Source of the DNA: G958295935 sp965224235
GTDB taxonomy: Bacteria; Chloroflexota; Dehalococcoidia; Lucifugimonadales; Lucifugimonadaceae
Reading direction: 5' to 3'
Assembly: GCA_965224235.1 (NCBI GenBank)
Contig: CBDCYP010000002.1
Span: forward strand, 1,426,001 to 1,490,000
Length of the DNA stretch: 64,000 nucleotides
In this document: positions 1 to 8,345 of the stretch, piece by piece
Layout of the letters: the number at the start of each line of letters is the position of its first letter
Position numbering within the stretch: the first letter of the stretch is position 1
The notes under the pieces: model-generated
Database searches by the model: none
Seen by the model: only the letters and a program-made list of their open reading frames with translations
What the model was told of the DNA's origin: nothing
Translations under genes and position numbers: made by a program

Positions 1-31
1 AACGGCGGCTGACTCGATTTTGAACGGGTGG

Positions 32-49
32 GGTTAACACATGGTTAAC
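32..49. promoter_or_regulatory. Pho-box-like direct repeat
   Basis: The heptamer GGTTAAC occurs at 32-38 and again at 43-49, so the repeats are exactly 11 bp apart, one helical turn. PhoB/PhoP-type response regulators bind direct repeats with this period. The site lies just downstream of the kinase gene and would be upstream of any minus-strand gene beyond the left edge. Binding by the adjacent regulator is inference. Confidence 0.35.
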
Positions 50-108
50 TGACAGCCGAGTTCCAACGCGCCAGGCGCGGGCGCAGCGTAAAGGTCCAGG
101 TTGGGGCT

Positions 109-1455
109 CTATGAAGCATCACGTATTGCCGGAAGAGTAAATCTGATGGTGGTTCCCATACCGGGGTTGCTTTCCGCTCCGATTACTCCCCCGTGGGCCT
201 GCACGATGTGCTTGGAGATCGCCAAACCCAACCCGGTCCCGCCATCCTGGCGCGACGGATCGGCCTTGTAGAACCGTTCGAATATGTGCGGAAGGTGTTC
301 TGGCGGGATCCCTGACCCCGTGTCGGTCACGGTGAGCGCAACGTGGCCATTCGTACGCGAGACACCAATTTGAACAGAGCCGCCGGATTGTGTGGAGCGA
401 AGGGAGTTGCTCAGCAAATTGCCCAGCACAACCTCTATCTTCGAGTAATCGGCGTTGACCAGAGGCACGTCTTCGATCACCAGGCACGCGAGTCTGACCC
501 CGTTTCCAATCGCCATCGGACGAAACCTGTCAGCGGTGTCGTTCACCAATATGCCAAGGTCCAAAGGACCGAGGTGGAGGGGCGTTTGACCGGTCTCGAG
601 CCTCGAAAGTTCCAGCATCTCGGCCACTAGTTCGTCCATTCGGGCGACATCCTCGAGAATTCTCCGCAGAAAGTCCCCGGCCATCTCTGAATCCGCCAAT
701 GCGCCCCGTTGCAAAGCTTCCGCCGCCGCCTGAATGGCGGCTATGGGTGTTCGAAGCTCGTGTGAGGCGTTACTTACAAACTCCCGTCTCGTGTTTTCTG
801 CCCGCACCGCGTCCGTAACGTCGTTAACAAGCAGCAACGCCCGTTTGGCCCCGGATTCGGCGGGAGGAATGGGCGCGGCAAATACATCCACGACACGATT
901 CTGGTCCCTCAGTTGTATTCGGTCGCGGCGGGCCTCGCCGCCGTCCGTTGCCTCTCCAACGAGAGCGTTGACACGGTGCTCCCTCGTGATGGAAGCGAGC
1001 TGTATGCCCGGCCGCCAGTCGTGGTTTCCGCCAAATGTCTCGATGGCGGCAGGATTGGCGGATTCGACGGCGCCGCCGCTGTTCACAACGATGACGCCCT
1101 GCTGCATGGACCCGAGGATCGACTCCACCCGCCGCCGCTCGATGGACTCCGACTCGAGAAGCACGGCGAATCGGTTTTCGAGCCTAATGGCCGCCCGCGC
1201 CAGGCGGTCTGTCTCCTCGGTCCCGCCAAGCTGAGGCCGGTGGCCGCCGCCGCCCGGTCCCATGCGCAACAGATCATTCACAAACCGGTCGACGTACCCG
1301 GCCAGCCTTCTGCTCAGGAATATCCCAGCGGCGGTGGCGCAAAGAACCCCTAATATGGCGCCGGGCGTTCCGAAAACCAGAGTTAACACGCCGACCGCAA
1401 CGGCCAATACAACACCGCCGGCAGCGATGACGTGTCTAACCGGCCAGGAGTTCAC
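109..1455 (-). CDS. PhoR-like sensor histidine kinase
   Basis: Membrane-bound sensor kinase that phosphorylates the response regulator encoded just upstream. From the N-terminus it shows one or two hydrophobic segments with no large extracytoplasmic domain, a linker, a PAS-like region (around SILGSMQQGVIVV), the HisKA H-box SNASHELRTP with the phospho-accepting His, the N-box NLLSNSLRST, and ATP-binding motifs DTGSGIPPEH and GTGLGLAIS. This is the PhoR/ResE/WalK layout. The reading frame can be extended to a TTG at 1512, which would overlap the regulator by 56 nt. A GTG at 1455 lies one base after the regulator stop and begins just before the membrane segment, so I prefer it, although no strong ribosome-binding site decides the matter. 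It is co-transcribed with the regulator. A phosphate-sensing role is likely from architecture but not proven; other envelope signals are possible. Confidence 0.9.
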   Translation of the reverse strand: MNSWPVRHVIAAGGVVLAVAVGVLTLVFGTPGAILGVLCATAAGIFLSRRLAGYVDRFVNDLLRMGPGGGGHRPQLGGTEETDRLARAAIRLENRFAVLLESESIERRRVESILGSMQQGVIVVNSGGAVESANPAAIETFGGNHDWRPGIQLASITREHRVNALVGEATDGGEARRDRIQLRDQNRVVDVFAAPIPPAESGAKRALLLVNDVTDAVRAENTRREFVSNASHELRTPIAAIQAAAEALQRGALADSEMAGDFLRRILEDVARMDELVAEMLELSRLETGQTPLHLGPLDLGILVNDTADRFRPMAIGNGVRLACLVIEDVPLVNADYSKIEVVLGNLLSNSLRSTQSGGSVQIGVSRTNGHVALTVTDTGSGIPPEHLPHIFERFYKADPSRQDGGTGLGLAISKHIVQAHGGVIGAESNPGMGTTIRFTLPAIRDAS

Positions 1456-1456
1456 T

Positions 1457-2215
1457 TTATGGTTCGCCGATCGGCGAGTTCTTCGGGAAGTTCGCGGCAA
1501 ATCGGTAGCCAACTCCCCTCACCGTCTCTATGCGCTTGGGCTTCGAAGAGTCCAACTCGATCTTGGTTCGCAGCCAACGAACGTGAACATCAACCGTGCG
1601 GCCCTCGGCCGGAAACTCGTCAGAGTATCGATAGCCCCATACTTCCCTGAGAATTTGATCCCGCGTTACGACCCGACCCGGCCTCGACGCCATGTAGTTG
1701 AGTAGATCGAATTCCTTGGGGCGCAGTTCAAGCTGCGCACCGTCCATACGCACAGTCCGGCCTGCCGGATCGATCTCCAGACCGCCCGCCCGGATGATGT
1801 GCCTCTCCTGCTCCGAACTTCGGGTTCGCGATATCTCGACCCGGCGCAGATGCGCCCCGATTCTGGCGATCAACTCCCGCGTACTGAACGGCTTCGTCAC
1901 ATAGTCGTCAGCGCCCACGTTAAGACCTTCGACCCGTTCGCTCTCGCCGTCCCGCGCCGTGAGCATGATGATGGGAGAGACGTCACCGGTGCGCCTGAGT
2001 GTTCGGCACACTTCGACCCCGCTCATCACAGGCAACATCAAGTCGAGCAAGATCAGGTCCGGCCGCCTCTCGCGGGTAAGATTCAGCGCCTCGCTGCCGT
2101 CCATGGCAGTCGCAACTTCGTAACCCTCCGCGACGAGGTTGTAGCGCAGCGCCGCAAGCAAGTTTCGGTCATCCTCGACTACGAGGATCAGCTTTCGGTC
2201 CAATGCGCCCCGCAT
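1457..2215 (-). CDS. PhoB/OmpR-family response regulator
   Basis: DNA-binding response regulator and partner of the following histidine kinase. The receiver domain (about residues 8-120) has the acidic pocket VVEDD, phospho-acceptor Asp58 in LILLDLMLP, the conserved Thr in MLTARDG and the Lys in VTKPF. The C-terminal winged helix (about 145-245) carries ELRPKEFDLL and VRGVGYRF, typical of PhoB/OmpR proteins. The start ATG is preceded by GGAG at 6 nt. The 294 bp upstream separate it from the next minus-strand gene and must hold its promoter, where I see no clear consensus. The kinase starts at or before its stop, so the two are translationally linked. The PhoB-like domain order and nearby 11-bp TTAAC repeats suggest a phosphate regulon role, but this is inference. 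Confidence 0.92.
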   Translation of the reverse strand: MRGALDRKLILVVEDDRNLLAALRYNLVAEGYEVATAMDGSEALNLTRERRPDLILLDLMLPVMSGVEVCRTLRRTGDVSPIIMLTARDGESERVEGLNVGADDYVTKPFSTRELIARIGAHLRRVEISRTRSSEQERHIIRAGGLEIDPAGRTVRMDGAQLELRPKEFDLLNYMASRPGRVVTRDQILREVWGYRYSDEFPAEGRTVDVHVRWLRTKIELDSSKPKRIETVRGVGYRFAANFPKNSPIGEP

Positions 2216-2509
2216 ACCGAACTCCGTAGTGGCAAGTACTCAGGATGCGCGACTTAAATCCAGCGCGCAATAACCCTCCCGTGAGAGTCTGCGGGAAGTA
2301 TATGCCGTTCTACTCTACAGACCCGATCTCAATTCTTCGTTAACGCCTCGCAGCGAAAGCAATTGTGCCCGGTTGTCCGTCACCGCTAGACCGAATCGCC
2401 TGATTGCCAAAGAATTGAACGCCTCATCGCGTGCCCGATTTCTTTCCAGGACCGCGCGGAAGCCGTGTCGGGTCGACGACCGATGAATCAGGATTACGAA
2501 TGTCGGGGG

Positions 2510-3580
2510 TTAGACCGACTCCGGTCGGCCTGAAGCCGCGGACCGGTATGCCGCGTCGATCATCTCGATTGCGCGCATGCCCGCAAAGCCCGGTGCGTAG
2601 TTAACAGTCGTTTTTCCCAGCACGATGTCTGCGAAATTATTTGGTGGACCGGAACATTCGTACGCTCCTGCGTCGCCGGGCAACTCCATGGCGAAGTGGT
2701 TGCCGTCGTAACGCTGAACCTCGAGCCTCGCACGGTCTATGTCGAGTATCAGCAGACCCTCGTTTCCGTACACTCGGATGTCGAGTTGGAATCCCTTGTC
2801 GTCCGGCACGGCGCCGGCGCCGGAAAACGTGCCGATCGCTCCGCCCGTGAACCGAACGGCAAAGGCATCGTACAACTCGACCCTGCTGGTGGGGCCGGAA
2901 GTAACCGCGGTGACGGTTTCCGCCTGCAGTCCGGTCAGCCAGAACGCCATTCCGGCAGAATGAGACATTTGCGAGAGCGCGTATCCGCCCCCGGCGCGGT
3001 CCGGATCGGCCCATGTCTCACTTGCGGGCTCGAATACAAGGTCCATCGTGCCCCCTGCCGACGCGTCGAACTGACCGCCTTCCAACAACCCCCGTACGGG
3101 CGACGCCATGTGGCACATGACGAATTCGATGGTCCCCACTGCGCCCGCGGCCAGCCGGTTTCGCGCCTCCTGTATGTACGGCTTGTAGTGCCAACCATAC
3201 GGGACAACGATCTCGACTCCGCGCTCCGCAGCAACCTCCACCAACCTCCGGGCGTCTGCGCCGGACGTCGTCAGCGGCTTTTCGCACATAACGTGCAACC
3301 CGCGTTCCAGCGCGGCCAGAGCGTGTTCATGGTGGAGTGTGTGGGGAGAAGCTACCACCACACCGTCGAGCTCCACGTTGTCGAGCAGCTCCCGATAGTC
3401 TTCGGTCGCATATCCGAATCCGAACTGCTGCCTTACCTGCTGCAATTCATCCGCGCCGAGACGGCACACGGCGGTCAGTTCGACGTCGTCCCTTGCCGCG
3501 AGGACAGGCATGTGATTGGCGGTGGCCCACCAACCGGCGCCAATAAATCCGATTCTCGCTTTACGTTCTGTTTCGGCCAT
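2510..3580 (-). CDS. Gfo/Idh/MocA-family NAD(P)-dependent oxidoreductase
   Basis: Cytoplasmic oxidoreductase of the glucose-fructose oxidoreductase/inositol dehydrogenase family, which oxidises sugars, inositols or related polyols. The N-terminal Rossmann fold has the dinucleotide motif GFIGAGWWA, followed by VVVASPHTLHHEHALAAL and the family motif CEKPLTT with its catalytic-type Lys. The C-terminal alpha/beta domain (from about residue 130) is complete, and 356 aa is usual for the family. The ATG at 3580 follows an AGGGGG ribosome-binding site. It is a single gene on the minus strand, with a zinc-ribbon gene upstream on the same strand. A second, more diverged member lies at 7256-8293. The substrate cannot be told from sequence. 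Confidence 0.9.
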   Translation of the reverse strand: MAETERKARIGFIGAGWWATANHMPVLAARDDVELTAVCRLGADELQQVRQQFGFGYATEDYRELLDNVELDGVVVASPHTLHHEHALAALERGLHVMCEKPLTTSGADARRLVEVAAERGVEIVVPYGWHYKPYIQEARNRLAAGAVGTIEFVMCHMASPVRGLLEGGQFDASAGGTMDLVFEPASETWADPDRAGGGYALSQMSHSAGMAFWLTGLQAETVTAVTSGPTSRVELYDAFAVRFTGGAIGTFSGAGAVPDDKGFQLDIRVYGNEGLLILDIDRARLEVQRYDGNHFAMELPGDAGAYECSGPPNNFADIVLGKTTVNYAPGFAGMRAIEMIDAAYRSAASGRPESV

Positions 3581-3678
3581 GCGCGGCCCCCTGCGGATTC
3601 ACCCGTCGGAACGGGTCGCCTAAAGGCTGCTCAGGATAACGCAGAGTCGCGGCGGAACACGCGGGCGCCGCCCCGTGT

Positions 3679-3945
3679 TTATACGGCTGCGGCCGCCGGG
3701 CCTTCCAGTTCCATAGCTGTTGACGGTTCGGGTAGTTCGGCCTCGTCCGGCCTCGCCGCGCCAAACATCAGCCTTGGAAGCGACTGGCTGGGAATGGCCT
3801 GTTCACGTTGTTCATGAGACCGCGTGCGGTCCCTGCCCATGATTGTGAAACCGCAGTTGAGGCAGGTGAGGCGAGGGCCGTCAAAGTCGGCCGCGAGTTC
3901 GACGGCGCCAAGCTTGCATCTTGGACAAGACCGGAAGTAGAGCAT
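3679..3945 (-). CDS. Small zinc-ribbon protein
   Basis: An 88-residue protein with two Cys pairs, CPRC near residue 8 and CLNCGF near residue 28, separated by about 18 residues. This is a zinc-ribbon knuckle like those seen at the start of many small nucleic-acid-associated or adaptor proteins. The rest is polar and Pro/Ala/Glu-rich, probably disordered. The ATG at 3945 follows a good ribosome-binding site (GGAGGG, 5 nt spacing), which supports real translation despite the short length. It shares the minus strand with the downstream oxidoreductase. No function can be assigned. Confidence 0.6.
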   Translation of the reverse strand: MLYFRSCPRCKLGAVELAADFDGPRLTCLNCGFTIMGRDRTRSHEQREQAIPSQSLPRLMFGAARPDEAELPEPSTAMELEGPAAAAV

Positions 3946-4315
3946 GTTGGCCCTCCGAATGAGCCATAGATTGGGAGGATGTCTTGTTCGACCTTAAGGA
4001 GGGTGCAGGCGCGAGGGCCATTCAAATCCATAACGTGTTACTGCGAATCCTGCACAGTGGCGTAACTTGCCGGTTTTGGGCGTTGTTAGGCGGACTACTT
4101 CTTCCTCGGCACAAGGTCACCGGCGCTGGCGGCTGACGACTCCGTAAAATGGCTGGCGGCAGGTTCGACGACTACGTGTTTTATCGGATCGCATTTGCTC
4201 AGTAGGCGGCAAAGTCAGGTCGGACGCGGGCCGGAGAAGTCGAATTGGCCGCACTCAAGTCACCAACTTGTGGGTGGGCGTTGGTTCACCACAACGGGAG
4301 ATGACGGAGACGTAC
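3946..4315. other. Intergenic region between divergent genes
   Basis: About 370 bp between the minus-strand zinc-ribbon gene and the plus-strand hydrolase gene. It must contain both promoters. I see no convincing paired -35/-10 boxes, hairpin, RNA gene or repeat here. Short open frames in it lack ribosome-binding sites. Confidence 0.5.
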
Positions 4316-5176
4316 ATGAAAATCCACATACTCGGAGCGGGCACGCCAACCCCTACTCCAACGCGATTCGGATCCGCATACGTGTTGGACGTTGACGGCG
4401 AAAAGGTGATGTTCGACTGCGGTCCGGCAGCCACACACAAGTTGGTCAAGGCCGGGCTTTGGCCTACCGAGATCGACTACCTGTTTTTCACCCACCATCA
4501 CTTTGACCATGACATCGACTACCCGTGTTTCCTACTGTGCAGGTGGGATCAAAGCATCGGCAAGGAGAACAAACTCCGGGTATACGGACCTACCCTCACC
4601 GAGAGCATCACCGAGGGCGTGATCGGCGAACGAGGTGTGTTCGCCCATGACTGGAAAGCCCGCGTGTATCACCCTCTTAGCCAGCAGGTTTACGTCAACC
4701 GCGGCGGCCGGCTCCCCCGTCGCCCTCCCGATGTTCAGGCCCGCGACATCGGTCCGGGGATCGTCCATACGGCTGAAAAATGGGAGGTGACAGCGGCGCC
4801 GGCCGAGCACGTGCAACCGTATCTGGACTCCCTCGCCTACCGGCTCGACGCCATGAACGGCAAGTCAGTTGTTTTCACCGGCGACACTCAGCCGTGCAAG
4901 TCAGTGGTGGAACTCGCCAGAGACGCAGACCTGTTGCTCTGTATGTGCTGGGATGATCAGGAGGAGATGGACAAGGATGGTGAGGGATCTGGTCAATGCG
5001 GCACAACGGGAGCGGCCCGTATGGCGCAAGAGGCCGGGGTAAAACAGCTTGCGCTGATTCACATGGGACCGAACATCTCATCACGCGGGCCGTTGGAAAA
5101 GGGGCTGGCTGACATTCGTGAGATATACGGTGGAAACGTCGTTTACCCGGAGGAAATCACGTCCTTTGACGTGTAA
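4316..5176 (+). CDS. Metallo-beta-lactamase-fold hydrolase (RNase Z-like)
   Basis: Zinc-dependent hydrolase of the metallo-beta-lactamase superfamily, 286 aa. Visible motifs are an N-terminal strand ILGAGTPTP, the metal-binding HxHxDH at residues 60-65 (HHHFDH), a further His in APAEHV, and the Asp of VVFTGDTQP. The layout, with an early GAGTPTPTPTRFGSA, resembles the RNase Z/arylsulfatase-like branch rather than true beta-lactamases. There is no signal peptide. The frame extends upstream to 4268, but the ATG at 4316 has GGAG 6 nt before it, so I place the start there. It stands alone, and its substrate is unknown; a hydrolase of a small organic ester or lactone is as likely as an RNA-processing role. 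Confidence 0.88.
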   Translation: MKIHILGAGTPTPTPTRFGSAYVLDVDGEKVMFDCGPAATHKLVKAGLWPTEIDYLFFTHHHFDHDIDYPCFLLCRWDQSIGKENKLRVYGPTLTESITEGVIGERGVFAHDWKARVYHPLSQQVYVNRGGRLPRRPPDVQARDIGPGIVHTAEKWEVTAAPAEHVQPYLDSLAYRLDAMNGKSVVFTGDTQPCKSVVELARDADLLLCMCWDDQEEMDKDGEGSGQCGTTGAARMAQEAGVKQLALIHMGPNISSRGPLEKGLADIREIYGGNVVYPEEITSFDV

Positions 5177-5197
5177 CCGGGACCAGGATCAATGAGC

Positions 5198-5540
5198 CTG
5201 TCTAAAAAATCCCATATCTTTGGCGGGATGCCTTCCCATGAGCGAAAACGGTGGCAAGGAATCTCCCTTGTCACCCTGTCATCACCCCCCGTCGCCCCGA
5301 GTACCCACTGTCGCCCTGAGAGCCTGTGATTTTGTTGCGAAACCTAAGGTTTTTCAGTCTTAATTTAGCTTTGGAAACGGTCTCAACCAGACGGCTCGGG
5401 GCGATCTAATCACAACCTCTGAGCGAAGCCGAAGGGTCTGGGGTCTGGGGGGCGAACCTTGCTGCCTGGCAGACGTTAGATTCTTCGACTTCGCCCAAAA
5501 TGACACCTGATCTGCGGGGTGACGCACGAACACCCTCTAA
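5198..5540. repeat. Decayed repeat cluster in a 473-bp gene-free gap
   Basis: The gap 5177-5649 has no gene. At 5198 it has AGCCTGTCTAAAAAA, two mismatches from the IS/MITE terminal repeat, and near 5529-5540 it has ACACCCTCTAAG, matching the other end. Between them lie a forward copy of the motif CTGAGCGAAGCCGAAG (5417-5439) and a reverse-complement copy (5478-5505), plus several degenerate TGTCACCCTG-like stretches. This looks like an old, mutated element of the same family as those at 28202 and 53994. No target duplication survives. Confidence 0.45.
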
Positions 5541-5649
5541 GCCGATCAGGAAAACCCAAGACAATGACCCCGTCTGCGGGATTCCGTCCGAATTTCAGGT
5601 TGGGTTAACCAACGCCCCGAACCGTGCGGGGGGCAGATAATATGGCCGC

Positions 5650-7113
5650 ATGGATCGCCCCAACGAAACCAAACCGCCCCTCATAAGCGACCTCGAAGAC
5701 GTCATCGGCGCTCAGTACGTAATTTGGCGGCCGGAAGACCTGCTGGTCTACGAATACGACGGGTCGATAGATAAGGCGATGCCCGGCGCCGTTGTCGTTC
5801 CGGGCTCCACTGAGGAAGTCGTGGCTGCCGTTCGGATCGCGAACCGGTATGGGGCCAACATCGTCCCGCGCGGAGCAGGAACCGGGCTTTCGGGTGGCGC
5901 CATACCCCTGAGGGATTCGATCGTCATCGCCCTGACCCGTATGAACCGGATCATCGAAATCGATGCGGGAAATCGAACCGCGTTGGTCGAGCCCGGGGTT
6001 GTCAACATCGAACTCTCCCAAGCGGCCGCAAAGTATGGGTTGTACTACGCGCCGGACCCATCGAGCCAACGCGCCTGCACCATCGGCGGCAACGTGGCAG
6101 AGAACGCTGGCGGACCTCACTGCCTCGCCTATGGCGTCACCACGAACCACGTGTTGGGGATTGAGGCGGTTCTGCCCGACGGCACAGTCTCCTGGCTTGG
6201 CAGTGACCTCCGCGAGACCGCCGGGTTCGACCTGAGGGGCGCATTCATCGGTTCAGAAGGGACGTTGGGGATAGCCACCAAAATATCGGTGCGCCTTCTC
6301 AAAACCCCTGAAGCAATCCACACCTTGCTGGCAGCGTTTCCGAGCATCGACAGCGCGTCGCAGGCCGTGTCGGACATCATCGCCTCCGGGATCGTACCCG
6401 CGGCCCTGGAAATGATGGACCGAAACACGATAGACGCCTGCGAACCGGTTTTTAACCCGGGGTACCCGGCCGACGCACAGGCGGTCCTGATCGTTGAACT
6501 GGACGGGCTGATGGAAACGGTCGATGACGAAGCCCAAAAGGTGGAGACCATCTGCGCCGCTTGTGGAGCGTCGGAGTTACGAAGCGCCGACGACCCGGAC
6601 AGGCGCGCCGAGTTGTGGGCCACCCGAAAAGGGGCCATTGGCGCAATGGGCACGCTCGCGCCGAACTACTACCTGGTAGACGGGGTTGTCCCTCGGACGC
6701 GACTCAGCGAGGTGCTGGGCAAGGTGATGGACATCGGCGCGGAAATGGAACTGAAGATCGCCAACGTGTTCCACGCGGGAGACGGTAACCTGCACCCGTG
6801 CATACTGTTCGACGAACGCGATCGCGATCAGGTGCGGAGGGTGATCGAGTGCGGCCACCGGATACTGAAACTCTGCGTCGAGGCAGGCGGGGCGTTGTCC
6901 GGCGAACACGGCATCGGCATTGAGAAACAGGCCTATATGCCGCTGGTATTCAGCGACGCCGACATGGAGGCGATGGCCCGCCTGCGCCCGGCATTTGGCG
7001 CCGGCGAGTCGTTCAATCCGGGAAAGGTGTTCCCGGGAGGCGCTGTGCACGGCGAAACTTTCGGGGTAGATGCGATTACCGTCGGTCGGACAGGCACGGC
7101 CGATGTCGTCTAG
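5650..7113 (+). CDS. glcD: FAD-linked glycolate/lactate oxidase, GlcD-like subunit
   Basis: Flavin subunit of a membrane-associated 2-hydroxyacid oxidase that converts glycolate or D-lactate to the 2-oxoacid. The N-terminal PCMH-type FAD domain has the pyrophosphate loop VPRGAGTGLSGG (about residues 75-86), then CTIGGNVAENAGG and GSEGTLGIATK. The C-terminal oxidase domain has the conserved HAGDGNLHP and GEHGIG motifs. Its length of 487 aa matches GlcD. The start ATG at 5650 lies about 15 nt after a GGGGGCAG stretch. It begins a plus-strand cluster with glcE and glcF, but a Gfo/Idh/MocA gene sits between glcD and glcE. Upstream is the decayed repeat gap and a GGTTAACC-centred palindrome near 5599-5613 that could be an operator. 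The exact hydroxyacid substrate is not certain. Confidence 0.92.
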   Translation: MDRPNETKPPLISDLEDVIGAQYVIWRPEDLLVYEYDGSIDKAMPGAVVVPGSTEEVVAAVRIANRYGANIVPRGAGTGLSGGAIPLRDSIVIALTRMNRIIEIDAGNRTALVEPGVVNIELSQAAAKYGLYYAPDPSSQRACTIGGNVAENAGGPHCLAYGVTTNHVLGIEAVLPDGTVSWLGSDLRETAGFDLRGAFIGSEGTLGIATKISVRLLKTPEAIHTLLAAFPSIDSASQAVSDIIASGIVPAALEMMDRNTIDACEPVFNPGYPADAQAVLIVELDGLMETVDDEAQKVETICAACGASELRSADDPDRRAELWATRKGAIGAMGTLAPNYYLVDGVVPRTRLSEVLGKVMDIGAEMELKIANVFHAGDGNLHPCILFDERDRDQVRRVIECGHRILKLCVEAGGALSGEHGIGIEKQAYMPLVFSDADMEAMARLRPAFGAGESFNPGKVFPGGAVHGETFGVDAITVGRTGTADVV

Positions 7114-7255
7114 TACGCGAGACCTACCGGGCGAGAGTCGGGACCAATCGCATTCCGGCCTGGATTCCCCGCCGGAGTCGCCGCCCAACCCAGTCATTTC
7201 CAACGATTCCGATCACCGCGAACGGCCGCCGAGCCGACAACAGAAAGCGTAAGTA

Positions 7256-8293
7256 ATGCCAACAGATTCTCCGGTCCGCATCGGCATTATCGGCGCCGGC
7301 AGATTTGCAGAAACGCATCTGGACCAATTCGCCCGCGTCGATGGCGCTGAAGTCGTCGCCGTATGCCGCAGGAACGAAGACGCGCTACGCGAGTTGCAGC
7401 GGCGTTGTGACATACCGTCGGGGTATACCGACTACCGGGACATGCTGAACTCAGGCGGCATTGACGCGGTCTCCATCGTCACACCGACTGCAAGTCACCA
7501 CCGAATCGCAATGGACGCCATTTCGGCGAAATTGCACGTTCTTTGCGATAAGCCCCTTGCGCTCAATTCGACCGATGCCAAAGAAATGTTGGATGCGGCG
7601 GAAAAGGCTGGGGTTATTCATTCCACGAACTTCAATCAGCGCGGCAATACTCCCCTCGGCCGTATTAAGCGGTATGTCGACGCCGGGTACGCGGGCGAGT
7701 TGATCCACATCCACATCCGGTGGGGACAGTCGATGTTCGATGACGTCAAGCCGGAGCTTTTGTCGTGGAGGGGCTTGGCGAACATGGGTGGCGGCACCGT
7801 CTACGAACTCATCCACGTGTTCGACGCTGTCCGATTCCTTGGTGGCGAGGTCAGTCGTATTTGCGCCCTGTTGCGCACCTCAATACCGCATAGGAAATTC
7901 GCGGATGCCCCCGAGGGAATGAACGTGGACGCCCCCGACTCATCGGCATTTCTTATGGAATTGCGGGGCGGCGCGTACGCAGTCGTCCACACCAGTTGGG
8001 TCAGCCGCGGGACGGGGCCCGACGGCCGAACGATTGTAGAGTTCGAGGTGACGGGGAGTGAGGGGCGGATCATGTCCAACGGCCGTTACGGGATCATCGG
8101 AGCGGACATGGAAATCGGACAGTTTAGCGAGCTGGATCCGGGAGACCCCTATCCGCAACCGTACGAGCTGTTCATCAATGCGATTCGGTCCGGCGAACCG
8201 GTTGAAACCAGCTTCTTAGATGGATTGAAGGCGGCCGAAATTGCCGATGCCGCAATCATGTCCGCCCGCGAGGACCGCTGGGTCGATCTGTAG
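7256..8293 (+). CDS. Gfo/Idh/MocA-family oxidoreductase
   Basis: Cytoplasmic NAD(P)-dependent oxidoreductase, 345 aa. The Rossmann motif is IGIIGAGRFAE near the N-terminus, and the catalytic-loop motif reads CDKPLAL, with Asp for the more common Glu and the Lys kept. The C-terminal substrate domain is complete, including the MGGGTVYELIHVFD helix where family members place a substrate-binding His. It lies between glcD (142 bp upstream) and glcE (52 bp downstream) on the same strand and is probably co-transcribed with them. That position suggests it makes or removes a hydroxyacid or sugar acid processed by the oxidase, which is inference. It is only distantly similar to the family member at 2510-3580. 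Confidence 0.9.
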   Translation: MPTDSPVRIGIIGAGRFAETHLDQFARVDGAEVVAVCRRNEDALRELQRRCDIPSGYTDYRDMLNSGGIDAVSIVTPTASHHRIAMDAISAKLHVLCDKPLALNSTDAKEMLDAAEKAGVIHSTNFNQRGNTPLGRIKRYVDAGYAGELIHIHIRWGQSMFDDVKPELLSWRGLANMGGGTVYELIHVFDAVRFLGGEVSRICALLRTSIPHRKFADAPEGMNVDAPDSSAFLMELRGGAYAVVHTSWVSRGTGPDGRTIVEFEVTGSEGRIMSNGRYGIIGADMEIGQFSELDPGDPYPQPYELFINAIRSGEPVETSFLDGLKAAEIADAAIMSAREDRWVDL

Positions 8294-8345
8294 TCCACTA
8301 GATTGGCAGCAGCGGAAACCCGAAACCGGAACACGCTGAACGACT

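Noticed and set aside
2696..3817. Plus-strand open frame of 373 codons
   Set aside because: It is antisense to a well-supported Gfo/Idh/MocA gene and has no recognisable domain.
3768..4031. Minus-strand open frame overlapping the zinc-ribbon gene
   Set aside because: It lacks motifs; the overlapping frame has paired Cys motifs and a strong ribosome-binding site.
5599..5613. GTTGGGTTAACCAAC as an operator for glcD
   Set aside because: The core GGTTAACC is a palindrome, but the outer arms are offset by one base and no second copy was found, so I did not list it as a site.
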